From the NCBI GenBank assembly GCA_964500675.1, contig CAZCNY010000001.1, positions 310,001 through 374,000 on the forward strand: a DNA stretch of 64,000 bases, read 5' to 3'. Shown here one piece after another: positions 18,246-27,642 of the stretch. A program made the position numbers and the translations under genes. Numbering within the stretch: position 1 is the stretch's first letter; each line of letters opens with the position of its first letter. The notes under the pieces were generated by a model. The model saw only the letters and a program-made list of their open reading frames with translations. It made no database searches and was not told the origin of the DNA. This stretch comes from CAMLJR01 sp964500675 (lineage in GTDB: Bacteria > Pseudomonadota > Gammaproteobacteria > Pseudomonadales > CAMLJR01).

Positions 18246-18536
18246 ATGAAACCCGGAGCAAAACTCAAAAGCGCAGTGTGCGATACAGAAGTCATGGTCA
18301 TTCGCGGTAGCGGTCTTGTCGTTGAATGCGGCGGCAAGCCGATGGGTGACGATAAGCCAGCCACGCTCGGCGAAGTCGATCCCGCTTTCGCGGAAGGCAC
18401 CAAAATCGGCAAGCGCTACGTCGATACCGCTGGCACCGTCGAGTTGTTGTGCGTGAAAGCCGGCAAAGGCTCGCTGTCCATCGGCGGCGTCGCGCTGCAA
18501 ACCAAGGACGCCAAGCCGCTGCCGTCGTCCGACTAA
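18246..18536 (+). CDS. small conserved-type protein between CoA-transferase and CoA ligase
   Basis: A 96-residue protein whose ATG at 18246 is preceded by GAGAG; a TTG start at 18213 is less likely. The function is not recognised. It is soluble, beta-rich and glycine-rich, with Cys10 (SAVCDTEVMVI) and Cys24 (VVECGGKPM) and a third Cys near residue 70 (VELLCVKAG). Its position between a CaiB-type transferase and an acyl-CoA ligase on the same strand suggests an accessory role in CoA activation, perhaps metal binding or a partner subunit (inference). Confidence 0.65.
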   Translation: MKPGAKLKSAVCDTEVMVIRGSGLVVECGGKPMGDDKPATLGEVDPAFAEGTKIGKRYVDTAGTVELLCVKAGKGSLSIGGVALQTKDAKPLPSSD

Positions 18537-18564
18537 TTCCATCGTTACCCCTCTAGGACTATCG

Positions 18565-20061
18565 ATGAATATTTCTCTTGTTTTGCAAATGGCCGCCGAT
18601 GCCGATCCCGAGCGCATCGGCCTGGTCTGCGATGGGCGCCGCTGGTCCTACAGCGCGTTGATGCGCGCTGCAGAGGGTGCGGCGCACACTATCGAACAAT
18701 CTGGCTGCACCCATGTGGCGCTGCTGGACGAGAGCAGTGAAGCAGCGCCGATCGCGCTGTTCGGTGCGGCCCTCGCCGGCGTACCATACGTACCGCTCAA
18801 TTATCGTCTCGCCGATGCCGATCTCGCCGCACTGCTCGGCCGGATTGCACCCGCCTACATCGTTGGCGACGTAGAACGGGTCGACCGACTGAACCCCGAG
18901 GGCGGTCATACCTGCCTGTCTCGCACTGAGTTCGTCGCTGCAGCCGAAGCGGCAGCTGGCTCGGCGTCGCTGGAAGAACTGGAAGGCGAAGGTATCGCCG
19001 CACAAATTTTCACGAGTGGCACCACCGCAGCCCCGAAAGCCGCCATTCTGCGCCACTCCAATCTGCTGGGTTACATCCTCGGCACGGTCGAATTCTGCTC
19101 AGCTTCCGACGACGAGGCGGCACTGGTTTGCGTGCCCCCTTATCACATCGCCGGTATCGCGGCGCTGCTCAGCTCGATCTATGCGATGCGCCGCATCGTC
19201 ATGCTGCCAGCCTTCGAACCCGATACCTGGCTTACACTCGCGAGCGCAGAGCGCGTTACCAACGCGTTTGTCGTACCAACCATGCTGGCGCGCATCATCG
19301 CCCGGATGGACGCAGGCCAGAAACCGGACCTATCGTCGTTGCAGGCCATCGCCTACGGTGGCGGGCGCATGCCACTGGAGTTGATCGATCAGGCGCTGGA
19401 GCTGTTTCCACAAACCAATTTCACCAATGCGTACGGTTTGACCGAGACGAGCTCGACCATTGCCTTGCTCGGACCGGAGGATCACCGCATCGCCCACAAG
19501 TCGAAGGATCCTGCCGTACACGCACGCCTCGGTTCCGTCGGCAAGCCGCTGCCGACCGTAGAAATCGAAATCCGCGACGACGAAGGCAAGAAACTGGCCG
19601 CCGGCGAGCGCGGCGAGATCTATGTGCGCGGCGATCAGGTTTCGGGCGAGTACCGCGGACGCTCGGCGCTCGACGCCGAGGGCTGGTTCCCGACCCGCGA
19701 TGCCGGCTATCTGGATGCGGAGGGTTTTCTGTTTCTCGCCGGGCGCGCGGACGATGTCATCGTCCGCGGCGGTGAAAATATCTCACCGGGCGAAATCGAG
19801 GATGTACTCGCGACCCACCCCGCCATCGCCGATTGCGCAGCCGTCGGGGTGCCGTCGACGGAATGGGGCGAAGCGGTGGGCATCGCGATCACGATTCGTC
19901 CCGATCATGTCACGCCGAGCGACGAAGAGCTGAAAAAGCTCATCAAGGACCGGCTGCGCTCATCGCGCGTTCCGGAAAAGATCGTCGTGCTGGATACACT
20001 GCCGTACAACGAAATGGGTAAATTACTGAGACGCAAAGTTCGCGAAGTCCTCAATGGTTGA
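18565..20061 (+). CDS. acyl-CoA synthetase (AMP-binding, ANL superfamily)
   Basis: A 498-residue adenylate-forming ligase. The P-loop is IFTSGTTAAPKAA (about residues 150-162). A5-type motifs follow as NAYGLTETSST, the hinge region as FLAGRADDVIVRGGENISP, and the C-terminal catalytic lysine is expected in YNEMGKLLRRKV. It would activate a carboxylic acid to its CoA ester through an acyl-AMP. It is last in the CoA-transferase operon and is followed at once by a strong terminator. The substrate is unknown. Confidence 0.9.
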   Translation: MNISLVLQMAADADPERIGLVCDGRRWSYSALMRAAEGAAHTIEQSGCTHVALLDESSEAAPIALFGAALAGVPYVPLNYRLADADLAALLGRIAPAYIVGDVERVDRLNPEGGHTCLSRTEFVAAAEAAAGSASLEELEGEGIAAQIFTSGTTAAPKAAILRHSNLLGYILGTVEFCSASDDEAALVCVPPYHIAGIAALLSSIYAMRRIVMLPAFEPDTWLTLASAERVTNAFVVPTMLARIIARMDAGQKPDLSSLQAIAYGGGRMPLELIDQALELFPQTNFTNAYGLTETSSTIALLGPEDHRIAHKSKDPAVHARLGSVGKPLPTVEIEIRDDEGKKLAAGERGEIYVRGDQVSGEYRGRSALDAEGWFPTRDAGYLDAEGFLFLAGRADDVIVRGGENISPGEIEDVLATHPAIADCAAVGVPSTEWGEAVGIAITIRPDHVTPSDEELKKLIKDRLRSSRVPEKIVVLDTLPYNEMGKLLRRKVREVLNG

Positions 20062-20082
20062 GGGACAAACAGCTTTTCCGCT

Positions 20083-20108
20083 AAGGCCGCGATCTTCGCG
20101 GCCTTTTT
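20083..20108 (+). terminator. intrinsic terminator of the acyl-CoA ligase operon
   Basis: AAGGCCGCG and CGCGGCCTT form a perfect 9-bp stem with a 5-base loop, running into TTTTT. It lies 22 bp after the ligase stop. Confidence 0.9.
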
Positions 20109-20303
20109 GTTTGCCGAATAGAATTCTTACGGTTTGGTAACGCTTCTGTTCCGCCATTGATCTGGGCGCATTGTTAATCTAGGCTTCGAACAACATCAAT
20201 AACCAACAAGGCTGATTGACCTATTGTTGCAGTCAAGCTTCAAAGCGTTTTCCCTTTTTTCATTCTAATAGCAATAAATCCAAACACACGGGGAGCCACA
20301 ACA

Positions 20304-22580
20304 ATGAACGATGAAACACGTCAGCTTTATGTGCAGACTTTTTCCTCTAAATCCGCAAAATTTTCGCGCCGCTTATTAGCTGCTTCCGTCGCGACCATCG
20401 TTGCGTCGCAAGTGAGCGCGCAAACGCCGCCTCCACTTCCGGCAAATACAGGCACCCTGCAAGAAGTTGTTGTCACCGCGCAACGGCGTAGCGAAGAGGC
20501 GCTCAACGTACCGATCAGCATCACCGCGATCAGCTCCGATCAACTCGAGAAAAACAATGTGCAGCAACTCGGCGATGTCGCAGCGATGACGCCGTCGTTG
20601 CGTTTCGATAATGCGGGCCCGCAATCCCAGCCGACGATTCGCGGCGTCGGCACCGCAGTCGCCGTTGCGGGCGGCAGCTCGAACGTCGGCATCTACACCG
20701 ACGGTTTCTACTCGCCCAATCCGGTAACGGCCGATTCCGACCTGTTGAATGTCCAAAGCGTGCAGGTGCTCAAGGGTCCGCAAGGTACATTGTTCGGTCG
20801 CAACTCAACCGGCGGCGCCATCCTCGTCACGACGAAAGATCCCAGCAGCAAACCGAGCGCGGATATCAAAGCTTCCTACGGTAACTACAACACACAGCGC
20901 TATCAGATCTATGCGACAGGTGGGCCGACCGAGGATCTGGCTTTTGACATCGCCGGCCTCGAGCGCAAGAGCGACGGCTACGTCAAGAACATCGCCACGC
21001 ACAGTGATACCGACGGCGCCTATGACAACTCGTCGGTGCGACTGGGTGTGAAATGGCAAGCTACCGACAGAATATCGGCTCTGCTGCGCTACATGTACTC
21101 AGATACAGAGGACAATACCTTCGTTGCCGCCAACGCCTTTGAGAAGGACGGCCAGACCTATGCCACCGCTGCCGCTTACGGCCTTCCTGTTGCGACTAAA
21201 TGGGATGAGGTCTCGAATGGCGGAAATGGTTTCAAACCTGCGTTTACGGGCAGATCGAGCGCAACGCAGCTCACGGTCAAGGTAGATTTCGATACCGCAC
21301 TGCTCACTTCATACACGCAGTACCGCGACGAGCGGGGTCGAACTCTGTTGGATTTTGATATGGCGCCGTCGGAAATTTACCACTACAAATTCGACAATGT
21401 CGATACGATCTTTACGCAGGAGTTCTTGCTCACCTCGACTAGTGACAGTCGCCTACAATGGACCACGGGTTTATTCTATTTTGAGAACGGTTCGTTTTAT
21501 GAAAACAACCAGGGTGCTACCCCTACGATAAATAATGGAAGTTTTACTCTCAATGGGGGCTCGGGCGTTGATGTAAAAACAATTGCGGCCTACGGCGACG
21601 CGACCTATGAATTGCGCGACGACCTCTACTTGACCGCTGGATTGCGGTATAGCAAAGACACCTTGGACAACGCGTATTTCCTCAACCCCGAGCTCGACCC
21701 CATCACCAACCTCCCTGATGGAAATCTTATTCGCACCGATGTGCCAAGCGTCGATGACCACCAGTTCACGCCGCGCGTCGTATTGCGCTACAAACCCAAC
21801 GAAAGCTCGAGCGTGTACGCGTCCTATACGGAGGGTTATAAATCCGCCATCCTCAACGTGGGCGGTGGTCAGTTGGACGGCATCAACGTCAAACCAGAAA
21901 AGATCAAGGCCTATGAAGTGGGCTACAAATATCGCTCCGGCCCTGCCATGGTCGACGTTTCCACCTTTTACTACGACTACAAGGATTTGCAGGTCGCCAG
22001 TTATGTCGGCGCTACCAGCGTAATCCACAACGCTGCCAACTCCACCGTCTACGGGATCGACGGCCAAACCCGCTACGCTTTTTCGGAGCACTGGGAAGCG
22101 AATTTAGGACTCGCCTACGTCCACACAAGGTACGACAGTTTCGATCAATCTCAAGTATGGAGTCAGTGTCTAGATCCCTTGGGCTGCGGAGTCAATAAGG
22201 AGAGCGCATATCTCTCCTACGCACCCGGCTATATCGACGCGTCTGGAAACGAAATGCAACGTGCGCCCAAACTCACCGGCACACTGGGACTAAACTACCG
22301 CACGGATCTGGCCGGCGGCGCGCTGGCGGTGTCGGGCTCGCTGTACCACACATCAGACTTCTACTTCGACTCCTCGAACGCCTATAAACAAGACGCGTAC
22401 GACCTGTTGAACATGCGCGCGGATTGGACCGACGCTTCCGGCCGCTACAGCGTCGGTGTGTTCGGCAACAACCTCACCGACAAACACTACCGGAATCAAG
22501 CTCTCCCCCAACAACTGGGCACCCTATCCACCTGGGGCGCGCCGAGAACATACGGCATGTCGCTGGGATTGCATTTCTAG
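20304..22580 (+). CDS. TonB-dependent outer-membrane receptor
   Basis: A 758-residue receptor. An N-terminal export signal of about 40 residues ends near SQVSAQ. The TonB box region EVVVTAQRR follows, then the plug (VPISITAISSDQLEKNN, QPTIRGVGT, VQVLKGPQGTLFGRNSTGGA) and a beta-barrel ending in the terminal phenylalanine (YGMSLGLHF). Many aerobic Gram-negatives use such sphingomonad/marine-type receptors for carbon sources as well as siderophores. Its place inside a catabolic cluster makes uptake of a bulky hydrophobic substrate likely but unproven. GGGGAG precedes the start, and it is monocistronic. Confidence 0.92.
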   Translation: MNDETRQLYVQTFSSKSAKFSRRLLAASVATIVASQVSAQTPPPLPANTGTLQEVVVTAQRRSEEALNVPISITAISSDQLEKNNVQQLGDVAAMTPSLRFDNAGPQSQPTIRGVGTAVAVAGGSSNVGIYTDGFYSPNPVTADSDLLNVQSVQVLKGPQGTLFGRNSTGGAILVTTKDPSSKPSADIKASYGNYNTQRYQIYATGGPTEDLAFDIAGLERKSDGYVKNIATHSDTDGAYDNSSVRLGVKWQATDRISALLRYMYSDTEDNTFVAANAFEKDGQTYATAAAYGLPVATKWDEVSNGGNGFKPAFTGRSSATQLTVKVDFDTALLTSYTQYRDERGRTLLDFDMAPSEIYHYKFDNVDTIFTQEFLLTSTSDSRLQWTTGLFYFENGSFYENNQGATPTINNGSFTLNGGSGVDVKTIAAYGDATYELRDDLYLTAGLRYSKDTLDNAYFLNPELDPITNLPDGNLIRTDVPSVDDHQFTPRVVLRYKPNESSSVYASYTEGYKSAILNVGGGQLDGINVKPEKIKAYEVGYKYRSGPAMVDVSTFYYDYKDLQVASYVGATSVIHNAANSTVYGIDGQTRYAFSEHWEANLGLAYVHTRYDSFDQSQVWSQCLDPLGCGVNKESAYLSYAPGYIDASGNEMQRAPKLTGTLGLNYRTDLAGGALAVSGSLYHTSDFYFDSSNAYKQDAYDLLNMRADWTDASGRYSVGVFGNNLTDKHYRNQALPQQLGTLSTWGAPRTYGMSLGLHF

Positions 22581-22590
22581 TTGCTGAAAT

Positions 22591-22628
22591 AAAAAGCGCC
22601 TCGACTTTATGTCGAGGCGCTTTTTTTT
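22591..22628. terminator. strong bidirectional terminator
   Basis: A perfect 15-bp stem (AAAAAGCGCCTCGAC and its complement) with a TTTAT loop runs into eight Ts on the plus strand and into a T-run on the minus strand. It serves the TonB receptor and the convergent acyltransferase gene. Confidence 0.93.
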
Positions 22629-22667
22629 GCCATCACTGCAAAATTACGCAGCTCAGCAACGCCAAAT

Positions 22668-23411
22668 TCAATTGAATTCGTAAGCTTCGAGCCACTCCGC
22701 CATCGCCCGCAGAAAACGCGCGGCGTCGGCGCCGTTAATGATGCGATGATCATAACTCAGCGAGAACGGTAAAAACTGGCGCAACTCAGGCTGCCCCTTA
22801 TCATCGGGAACAAAAAGCGTACGCGTGCGGGTGATGCCGAGAATAGCGACTTCGGGGGCATTGATGATCGGCGAAAAACTGGTACCGCCGATATGGCCAA
22901 GCGAAGACAGCGTAAAACAGCCGCCCGACATCTCCTGCATCGACAGTCCTTTGGTGCGCGCTTTTTCCGAAATCTGCACGATCTCGCTGCTAATTTCATC
23001 AACGCTTTTCTTATCGCAGTCGCGGATCACAGGTACGAGCAAGCCGCTCGGGACATCGACCGCAATACCGATATGGTAATAATTTTTTTGAAACAACGTG
23101 CCGCCGTCCGCACTGAGCGATGTATTGAATTGCGGATACTTCTGCATCACGGCAACCGAAGCCTTTATCAATGCCGGCAGCAGCGTACGTTTCTTATCAG
23201 GATGCGCGGTATTCCACGCTTTGCGACGCTGTTCGAATGATGTGACATCCGCATCGTCGTTGTGCGTGACATGAGGAATCATCGACCAGTTGCGATGCAT
23301 GACGCGGCCGACATAGGCCTGCACGCGCCCCAGCGGCTTCGCCTCGACGGGTCCGAACGTGGACAAATCTTCAGACGGCCATGGCAGCATGGCGGCAGGT
23401 TTATCACTCAT
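22668..23411 (-). CDS. stand-alone E2-type acyltransferase catalytic domain, no lipoyl domain
   Basis: A 247-residue protein corresponding only to the catalytic domain of 2-oxoacid dehydrogenase E2 proteins. It has no lipoyl or subunit-binding domain. The start is the ATG at 23411 with GGAG upstream. The active site is His222 in YDHRIINGAD. The usual aspartate of HxxxDG is Asn226, a change also found in some active pyruvate dehydrogenase E2 proteins. FTLSSLGHIGGTSFSPIIN is also typical. It may be a CoA acyltransferase acting on a free thiol or alcohol. No E1 or E3 gene is nearby. Confidence 0.85.
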   Translation of the reverse strand: MSDKPAAMLPWPSEDLSTFGPVEAKPLGRVQAYVGRVMHRNWSMIPHVTHNDDADVTSFEQRRKAWNTAHPDKKRTLLPALIKASVAVMQKYPQFNTSLSADGGTLFQKNYYHIGIAVDVPSGLLVPVIRDCDKKSVDEISSEIVQISEKARTKGLSMQEMSGGCFTLSSLGHIGGTSFSPIINAPEVAILGITRTRTLFVPDDKGQPELRQFLPFSLSYDHRIINGADAARFLRAMAEWLEAYEFN

Positions 23412-23537
23412 TGCAGTATCTCCAAACTGGAAGGGGTATGATTTCACAGTGAATTCAGTAATCGGCCTGCCTCAAAACATAAACATTGGCAGATGGCGCG
23501 TCGCAGGAGGCAATATTTTACACGGGCACAGCTAATC

Positions 23538-24215
23538 CTAGCCCCTTTCAGCAATTTGCGTTTTAACGCGCGCATCCAGCTCAGGAAACTTTTCCTTGCG
23601 CAACGCTCCATCCATAAGAAGGCGCAATACCTCATCGGAAAAACGCTTCGCCATTTTTTTACGCCCAACGACCGTGTGACTATGCGCGCGCCCCCACACC
23701 GGCCACAGAAACACGCTGACCAGCATCAGCACCGCATGCACCTCGCCGTCGATGCCCGGCTGTGCATAATCGGAATCGACAAAATTGTCGATATACGTTC
23801 TGTAGAGACTCCAGAATGGATCCTTGTCCGGCTGACTGGCGCTCAACACATCGTAGAGCCATACACGGCAAAACTCGGGGTTCTCCATCGCGAAATTGGC
23901 GAGGCTTTCGATGACATCCTGCGGGTTGTGGCGAGCCTCCCGCTCATTGCCGGCGGGCAGTCCACCGAACACCTCTCGGCAAAGCTTCTCGCTGACCCAA
24001 GCCTTCGTGGTGCTCAACAGCTCCTCGCGGGTCGGAAAATGATGGTACGCCGTACCGCGATTGACCCCAGCGAGCTGAGCGACTTGCGAGACGCTGAGTG
24101 CCTCAAGGCCATCTTTGGCCACCAACTTGCCGGCGACTTCTAAAATTGCTTCGCGTGTACGCAGGGGATCTCGCTTACCTTTCTTCGTCTTCGGGGCAGG
24201 ACTAGCGTCGCTCAA
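23538..24215 (-). CDS. TetR/AcrR-family regulator (TTG start)
   Basis: A 225-residue TetR protein with its DNA-binding helix-turn-helix at about residues 40-62 (SVSQVAQLAGVNRGTAYHHFP). A basic tail (KTKKGKRDPLRTRE) precedes it. I place the start at a TTG at 24215 because GGAG stands six bases before it; the TTG at 24227 has no ribosome site. It lies behind the thiolase and the Gfo/Idh/MocA gene on the same strand, so it is probably their autoregulated repressor. The effector is unknown. Confidence 0.85.
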   Translation of the reverse strand: MSDASPAPKTKKGKRDPLRTREAILEVAGKLVAKDGLEALSVSQVAQLAGVNRGTAYHHFPTREELLSTTKAWVSEKLCREVFGGLPAGNEREARHNPQDVIESLANFAMENPEFCRVWLYDVLSASQPDKDPFWSLYRTYIDNFVDSDYAQPGIDGEVHAVLMLVSVFLWPVWGRAHSHTVVGRKKMAKRFSDEVLRLLMDGALRKEKFPELDARVKTQIAERG

Positions 24216-24232
24216 AGTGTTCTCCAAATCGC

Positions 24233-25339
24233 TTAAACGATTTCTTCGACCATGACCCAGCGCCTTTCCGTTGAAGAGCGACGCGCCGCTTCAAGCGCTT
24301 GCTCAACCGACCAAGCTTGAGCAAAATCAGGGGCCGCGACGCCCTCACCCTTAATTGCCCGAAGCATGCTTTGCATCGACAGCGCCATCGGATACGAGGG
24401 TGGCACGTGGAAGTTGGCATCGATAGTGATGCCTTCGGTAGGCAGTAAGCGCTCCGGAATCTGCACCGGCTCCAAGGTGCCACCGACAGCCCCCGCGTGC
24501 AGCATGGTGTCGCGCGCAGTCGGAAACGACGGTGCGCGCGACACGAAACGACCCTTACTACCAAACGCTTCCAGTGTCCAGCCCGGCGTTAGTGCAGCGC
24601 TCCAGCATACTTGCAATTGGATCACCAAACCGCTCTTGAACCGCAACAGGGCATTGGCAAAATCATTGGTTTCCGGTTTGGTGATACTGCCGTCCGGAAA
24701 GCGCCACTCATCGAGCAGCTGACCGTCATGCGCGACCAGCTCTTCGATCTCGCCGAACAGGAAGATCAACATGTGCAATGCGTGACTGCCCAGATTACGC
24801 AACGCAGAAACGCCAAGCCCGCCCTGCCAGAACCAATTGTACGGGAATTGCGGATTGGGTGGCGTGAACATGCCAAGGTTGAAAATGCAGGTACCTGCGA
24901 ACGGCTTCCCGAGAAAGCCGCTGTCGAGCATTTCCTTCACCAGCCGATGCGCCGGCAGCCACTGCGAAAACGCATCGACGACAGCAACGCGATCGCCGGC
25001 TTTCCAGGTTTCGTACAACCGGCGGGATTGCTCAAGATCAGCAGCGAACGGAATGCCATTGTAGACATGTTTGCCGTGGCGCAATGCCTCCAGCACCATG
25101 GCGTGCCGAATATTGGGTCGTGTACCGCAATCGACAATATCGATTTCGGGGTCCGCCGCCATGACTTTCGCATCCCAGAACGCGCGTTCAACACCGCAGC
25201 GCTGCGCAGCCGCCTCAGCCGTTTCACGCCGCGATGTGCAGATGCCGACCACCTCGATTTCAGGCAGCGAGCGCCAAGCCGGTAAATGCGCCATGGCGCC
25301 CCAGTTCGCACTGATGATACCGACTCTCAGCTTTGACAT
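24233..25339 (-). CDS. Gfo/Idh/MocA-family oxidoreductase
   Basis: A 368-residue NAD(P)-dependent oxidoreductase. The N-terminal Rossmann domain begins VGIISANWGAMAHLPAW and continues VVGICTSRRETAEAAA. EALRHGKHVYNGIPFA marks the usual EKP region, here with Asn-Gly-Ile-Pro in place of EKP, so the conserved lysine is absent at that spot. The C-terminal alpha/beta domain follows. Most relatives act on sugars or inositols; some act on other cyclic alcohols or ketones. It sits between a thiolase and a TetR gene, 35 bp behind the thiolase. The substrate is unknown. Confidence 0.82.
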   Translation of the reverse strand: MSKLRVGIISANWGAMAHLPAWRSLPEIEVVGICTSRRETAEAAAQRCGVERAFWDAKVMAADPEIDIVDCGTRPNIRHAMVLEALRHGKHVYNGIPFAADLEQSRRLYETWKAGDRVAVVDAFSQWLPAHRLVKEMLDSGFLGKPFAGTCIFNLGMFTPPNPQFPYNWFWQGGLGVSALRNLGSHALHMLIFLFGEIEELVAHDGQLLDEWRFPDGSITKPETNDFANALLRFKSGLVIQLQVCWSAALTPGWTLEAFGSKGRFVSRAPSFPTARDTMLHAGAVGGTLEPVQIPERLLPTEGITIDANFHVPPSYPMALSMQSMLRAIKGEGVAAPDFAQAWSVEQALEAARRSSTERRWVMVEEIV

Positions 25340-25374
25340 TATTTTCTCTATCAAATAGTTGGCTGAGACTCCTA

Positions 25375-26628
25375 TCAAATACGTTCAATAATCATCGCGG
25401 GCGCCATACCGCCTGCCGCGCACATAGTGATGAGACCGCGCTTGAGACCGCGGCGCTCCAACTCATCCAACACAGTACCGATCAAAATGGCACCCGTGGC
25501 ACCGATGGGATGTCCGAGAGCAATTGCGCCACCATTGACATTGATTCTGTCGCGGTCGATGTTGAGATCGCGAATGAACTTTTCGACGACAACAGCGAAC
25601 GCTTCATTCACCTCGAACAGGTCGATGTCTTTTAGCGTGAGTCCCGCTCTCGCGAGCACCTTTTGCGCCGCCGGTACCGGCGCATTGAGCATCAATGTTG
25701 GGCAATCGCCGATATTCGCAGTAGCGATAATGCGCGCGCGCGGCTTGAGGCCATGCTTGCGCACGTAGGATTCAGACGCCAACAACAGCGCCGCCGCGCC
25801 GTCGACATTGCCGGACGAAGTGCCGGCGTGATGTACTGGCTCAATCTTGAGATCGGGATAAACGCTGTTAATCAACTGGCGGAAGGTGGTGCCTTTTTCG
25901 TCGACAGGCATATCGGCAATTTGCGCAAACGCGGGTTGGAGCGCAGCGAGATCCGAAAGAGTTGTACCAGGACGTGGGTGTTCGTCCTTGGTAAGCACAA
26001 CCTTGCCGGTTTCATCGATAACGGGAACGATCGAACGATCAAAGCGACCCTCTGTGATCGCACGTGCTGCGCGCTGCTGGCTTTCGACACCAAAGGCGTC
26101 CAGCACTGCGCGGCTGATGCCCTCCATCGACGCGATCGCGTCGGCACCCACACCTTGATGCACTTGCGGATACTTAGCCTGCAAGCGTGCATTGCCGGTG
26201 CCCAAGCCAACTGATTTCAAGCCCGCCGCCGCTTCTTGCTGTTGCATGGCAGCGATTTGCGACGTCATTTCCGTCCCACCGGCCACAATCAGATCTTCAA
26301 AGCCTGATTTAAGCTGCGCCGCCGCGAAGCTTACTGCAGTGAGGCCGCTGCCACAGAAGCGGTCAAGCGTCACACCGCTCACGGTTACGTCATAACCCGC
26401 ATCGAGCGCAGCCATACGCCCCATATCTCCACCCTGCTTGCCTTTCTGCGCGCTGGTTCCCCAAATGACATCATCTACGTCGCGAGTATCGAAGCCATTG
26501 CGCTCTTGAATAGCCTTGAGCACTGTGGCTGCAAGGTGTTGCGGATGCATGTGCGCAAGGGCACCTTTGCCCGCCTTGCCAATACCTCGGGGCGTACGCA
26601 CGGCATCAATAATGAACGCTTCGGACAT
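25375..26628 (-). CDS. thiolase (acetyl-CoA acyltransferase, FadA-type)
   Basis: A 417-residue thiolase with the complete catalytic set: nucleophile Cys92 (DRFCGSGLTAV), His373 (ALGHPIGATGA) and Cys403 (TMCAAGGMA). It cleaves 3-ketoacyl-CoA with CoA to release acetyl- or propionyl-CoA. The C-terminal CAAGG deviates slightly from the usual CxGGGMG. AGGAG precedes the ATG. It is the first gene of an operon with the Gfo/Idh/MocA and TetR genes, and a copy of the shared 13-mer lies 110 bp upstream. A steroid-side-chain (FadA5-like) role is possible. Confidence 0.9.
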   Translation of the reverse strand: MSEAFIIDAVRTPRGIGKAGKGALAHMHPQHLAATVLKAIQERNGFDTRDVDDVIWGTSAQKGKQGGDMGRMAALDAGYDVTVSGVTLDRFCGSGLTAVSFAAAQLKSGFEDLIVAGGTEMTSQIAAMQQQEAAAGLKSVGLGTGNARLQAKYPQVHQGVGADAIASMEGISRAVLDAFGVESQQRAARAITEGRFDRSIVPVIDETGKVVLTKDEHPRPGTTLSDLAALQPAFAQIADMPVDEKGTTFRQLINSVYPDLKIEPVHHAGTSSGNVDGAAALLLASESYVRKHGLKPRARIIATANIGDCPTLMLNAPVPAAQKVLARAGLTLKDIDLFEVNEAFAVVVEKFIRDLNIDRDRINVNGGAIALGHPIGATGAILIGTVLDELERRGLKRGLITMCAAGGMAPAMIIERI

Positions 26629-26737
26629 TTCTCTCTCCTTTCACAACAGAAGGTGGCCGCAAAAAGCGCAGCAGCTCAAGGCTGCTGCACGACAGTCGGC
26701 AAATTAGGGCGATTATATACTTGCTTTGCCGCTGCTG

Positions 26738-26750
26738 GTCGACAATGTTG
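26738..26750. promoter_or_regulatory. candidate operator, GTCRAYAATGYTG copy 2
   Basis: GTCGACAATGTTG lies between the thiolase start (26628) and the hydrolase stop (26752), so it is placed to regulate the thiolase operon. It contains GACAATGTTGTC, an imperfect inverted repeat. See the copies at 6860 and 36309. Confidence 0.4.
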
Positions 26751-26751
26751 T

Positions 26752-27642
26752 CTAGTTGGAACTCCGTAGCTGCCTATCGATAAAATGGAAAACCGCTTCG
26801 TTGAAAGCGTCGTTGGCATCACCAGCGACCATATGATGCGCATCGGCAATATCGACAAACTCAGCGTGCGGCACCATGTCGAGAAACTCTCTCGCACCTT
26901 CATCACTGACGATACGACTGCGCCCACCGCGAATTAGCAATGTCGGTATTTTGATTTGACGCGCCGCATCTTCAAGCGGGTTGCGCAGAAAGTCTTCACC
27001 ATTGCCGCCTTCGCACATCTCGTTCGCGGCCCGTCCCATTTGCATAAACGCCGGATCCCAATGCCAGTAATAGCGGCCATTGCGCAAACGCAGATTGCGC
27101 AGCAATCCGCTGGTATTTTTGGGTCGCTTGCGATGCGGCAAATATGCGGTCACGGCATCGGCAGCTTCATCCAAGGAGGCATAACCATTCGGGGCGCTTT
27201 CCATGAATGCCATGACCTCCCGAGCACCGTCCATCTCGACTCGCGGCGTAATATCGACCAACACGAGCGCACGCACAACTGGCGTTGGCGATGCTGTCAC
27301 CAACATACTCGCAAGACCACCCAGTGAGGCCCCTACTAGCACCGGCACATCGTCTAGCTGCTCAATAACGCGACGCAAATCATCCGCAAACAGATCCAGG
27401 CTGTATTTGCCATCGGGCGCCCAATCGCTATCGCCATGCCCGCGCAGGTCGAGCGCGAATGCGCGATACCCGCGCTTGCCGGCCATCTCCAAAGCGCTGC
27501 GCCAACTCTGTCGCGCCTGACCGCTACCGTGCAGAAACAAAATCTTAGGTGCGTCCGCCGGACCGACGACATCCGCCACCAAATTGAGCCCCGCTCCGGA
27601 TAAAATGATATTTTCTGCAATTTGACCGCCTTTTTGTGCCAC
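26752..27642 (-). CDS. alpha/beta hydrolase
   Basis: A 296-residue alpha/beta hydrolase fold enzyme. The oxyanion segment LFLHGSGQARQSW and the DLRGHGDS strand are followed by the nucleophile elbow GASLGG. An acid is seen in RGGRSRIVSDE, and a C-terminal histidine in DAHHMVAGD. The start is a GTG at 27642 with AAGGGGGG upstream. It probably hydrolyses an ester, lactone or C-C bond; meta-cleavage product hydrolases share this fold, but nothing identifies the substrate. It is divergent from the TetR gene at 27963. Confidence 0.85.
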   Translation of the reverse strand: MAQKGGQIAENIILSGAGLNLVADVVGPADAPKILFLHGSGQARQSWRSALEMAGKRGYRAFALDLRGHGDSDWAPDGKYSLDLFADDLRRVIEQLDDVPVLVGASLGGLASMLVTASPTPVVRALVLVDITPRVEMDGAREVMAFMESAPNGYASLDEAADAVTAYLPHRKRPKNTSGLLRNLRLRNGRYYWHWDPAFMQMGRAANEMCEGGNGEDFLRNPLEDAARQIKIPTLLIRGGRSRIVSDEGAREFLDMVPHAEFVDIADAHHMVAGDANDAFNEAVFHFIDRQLRSSN

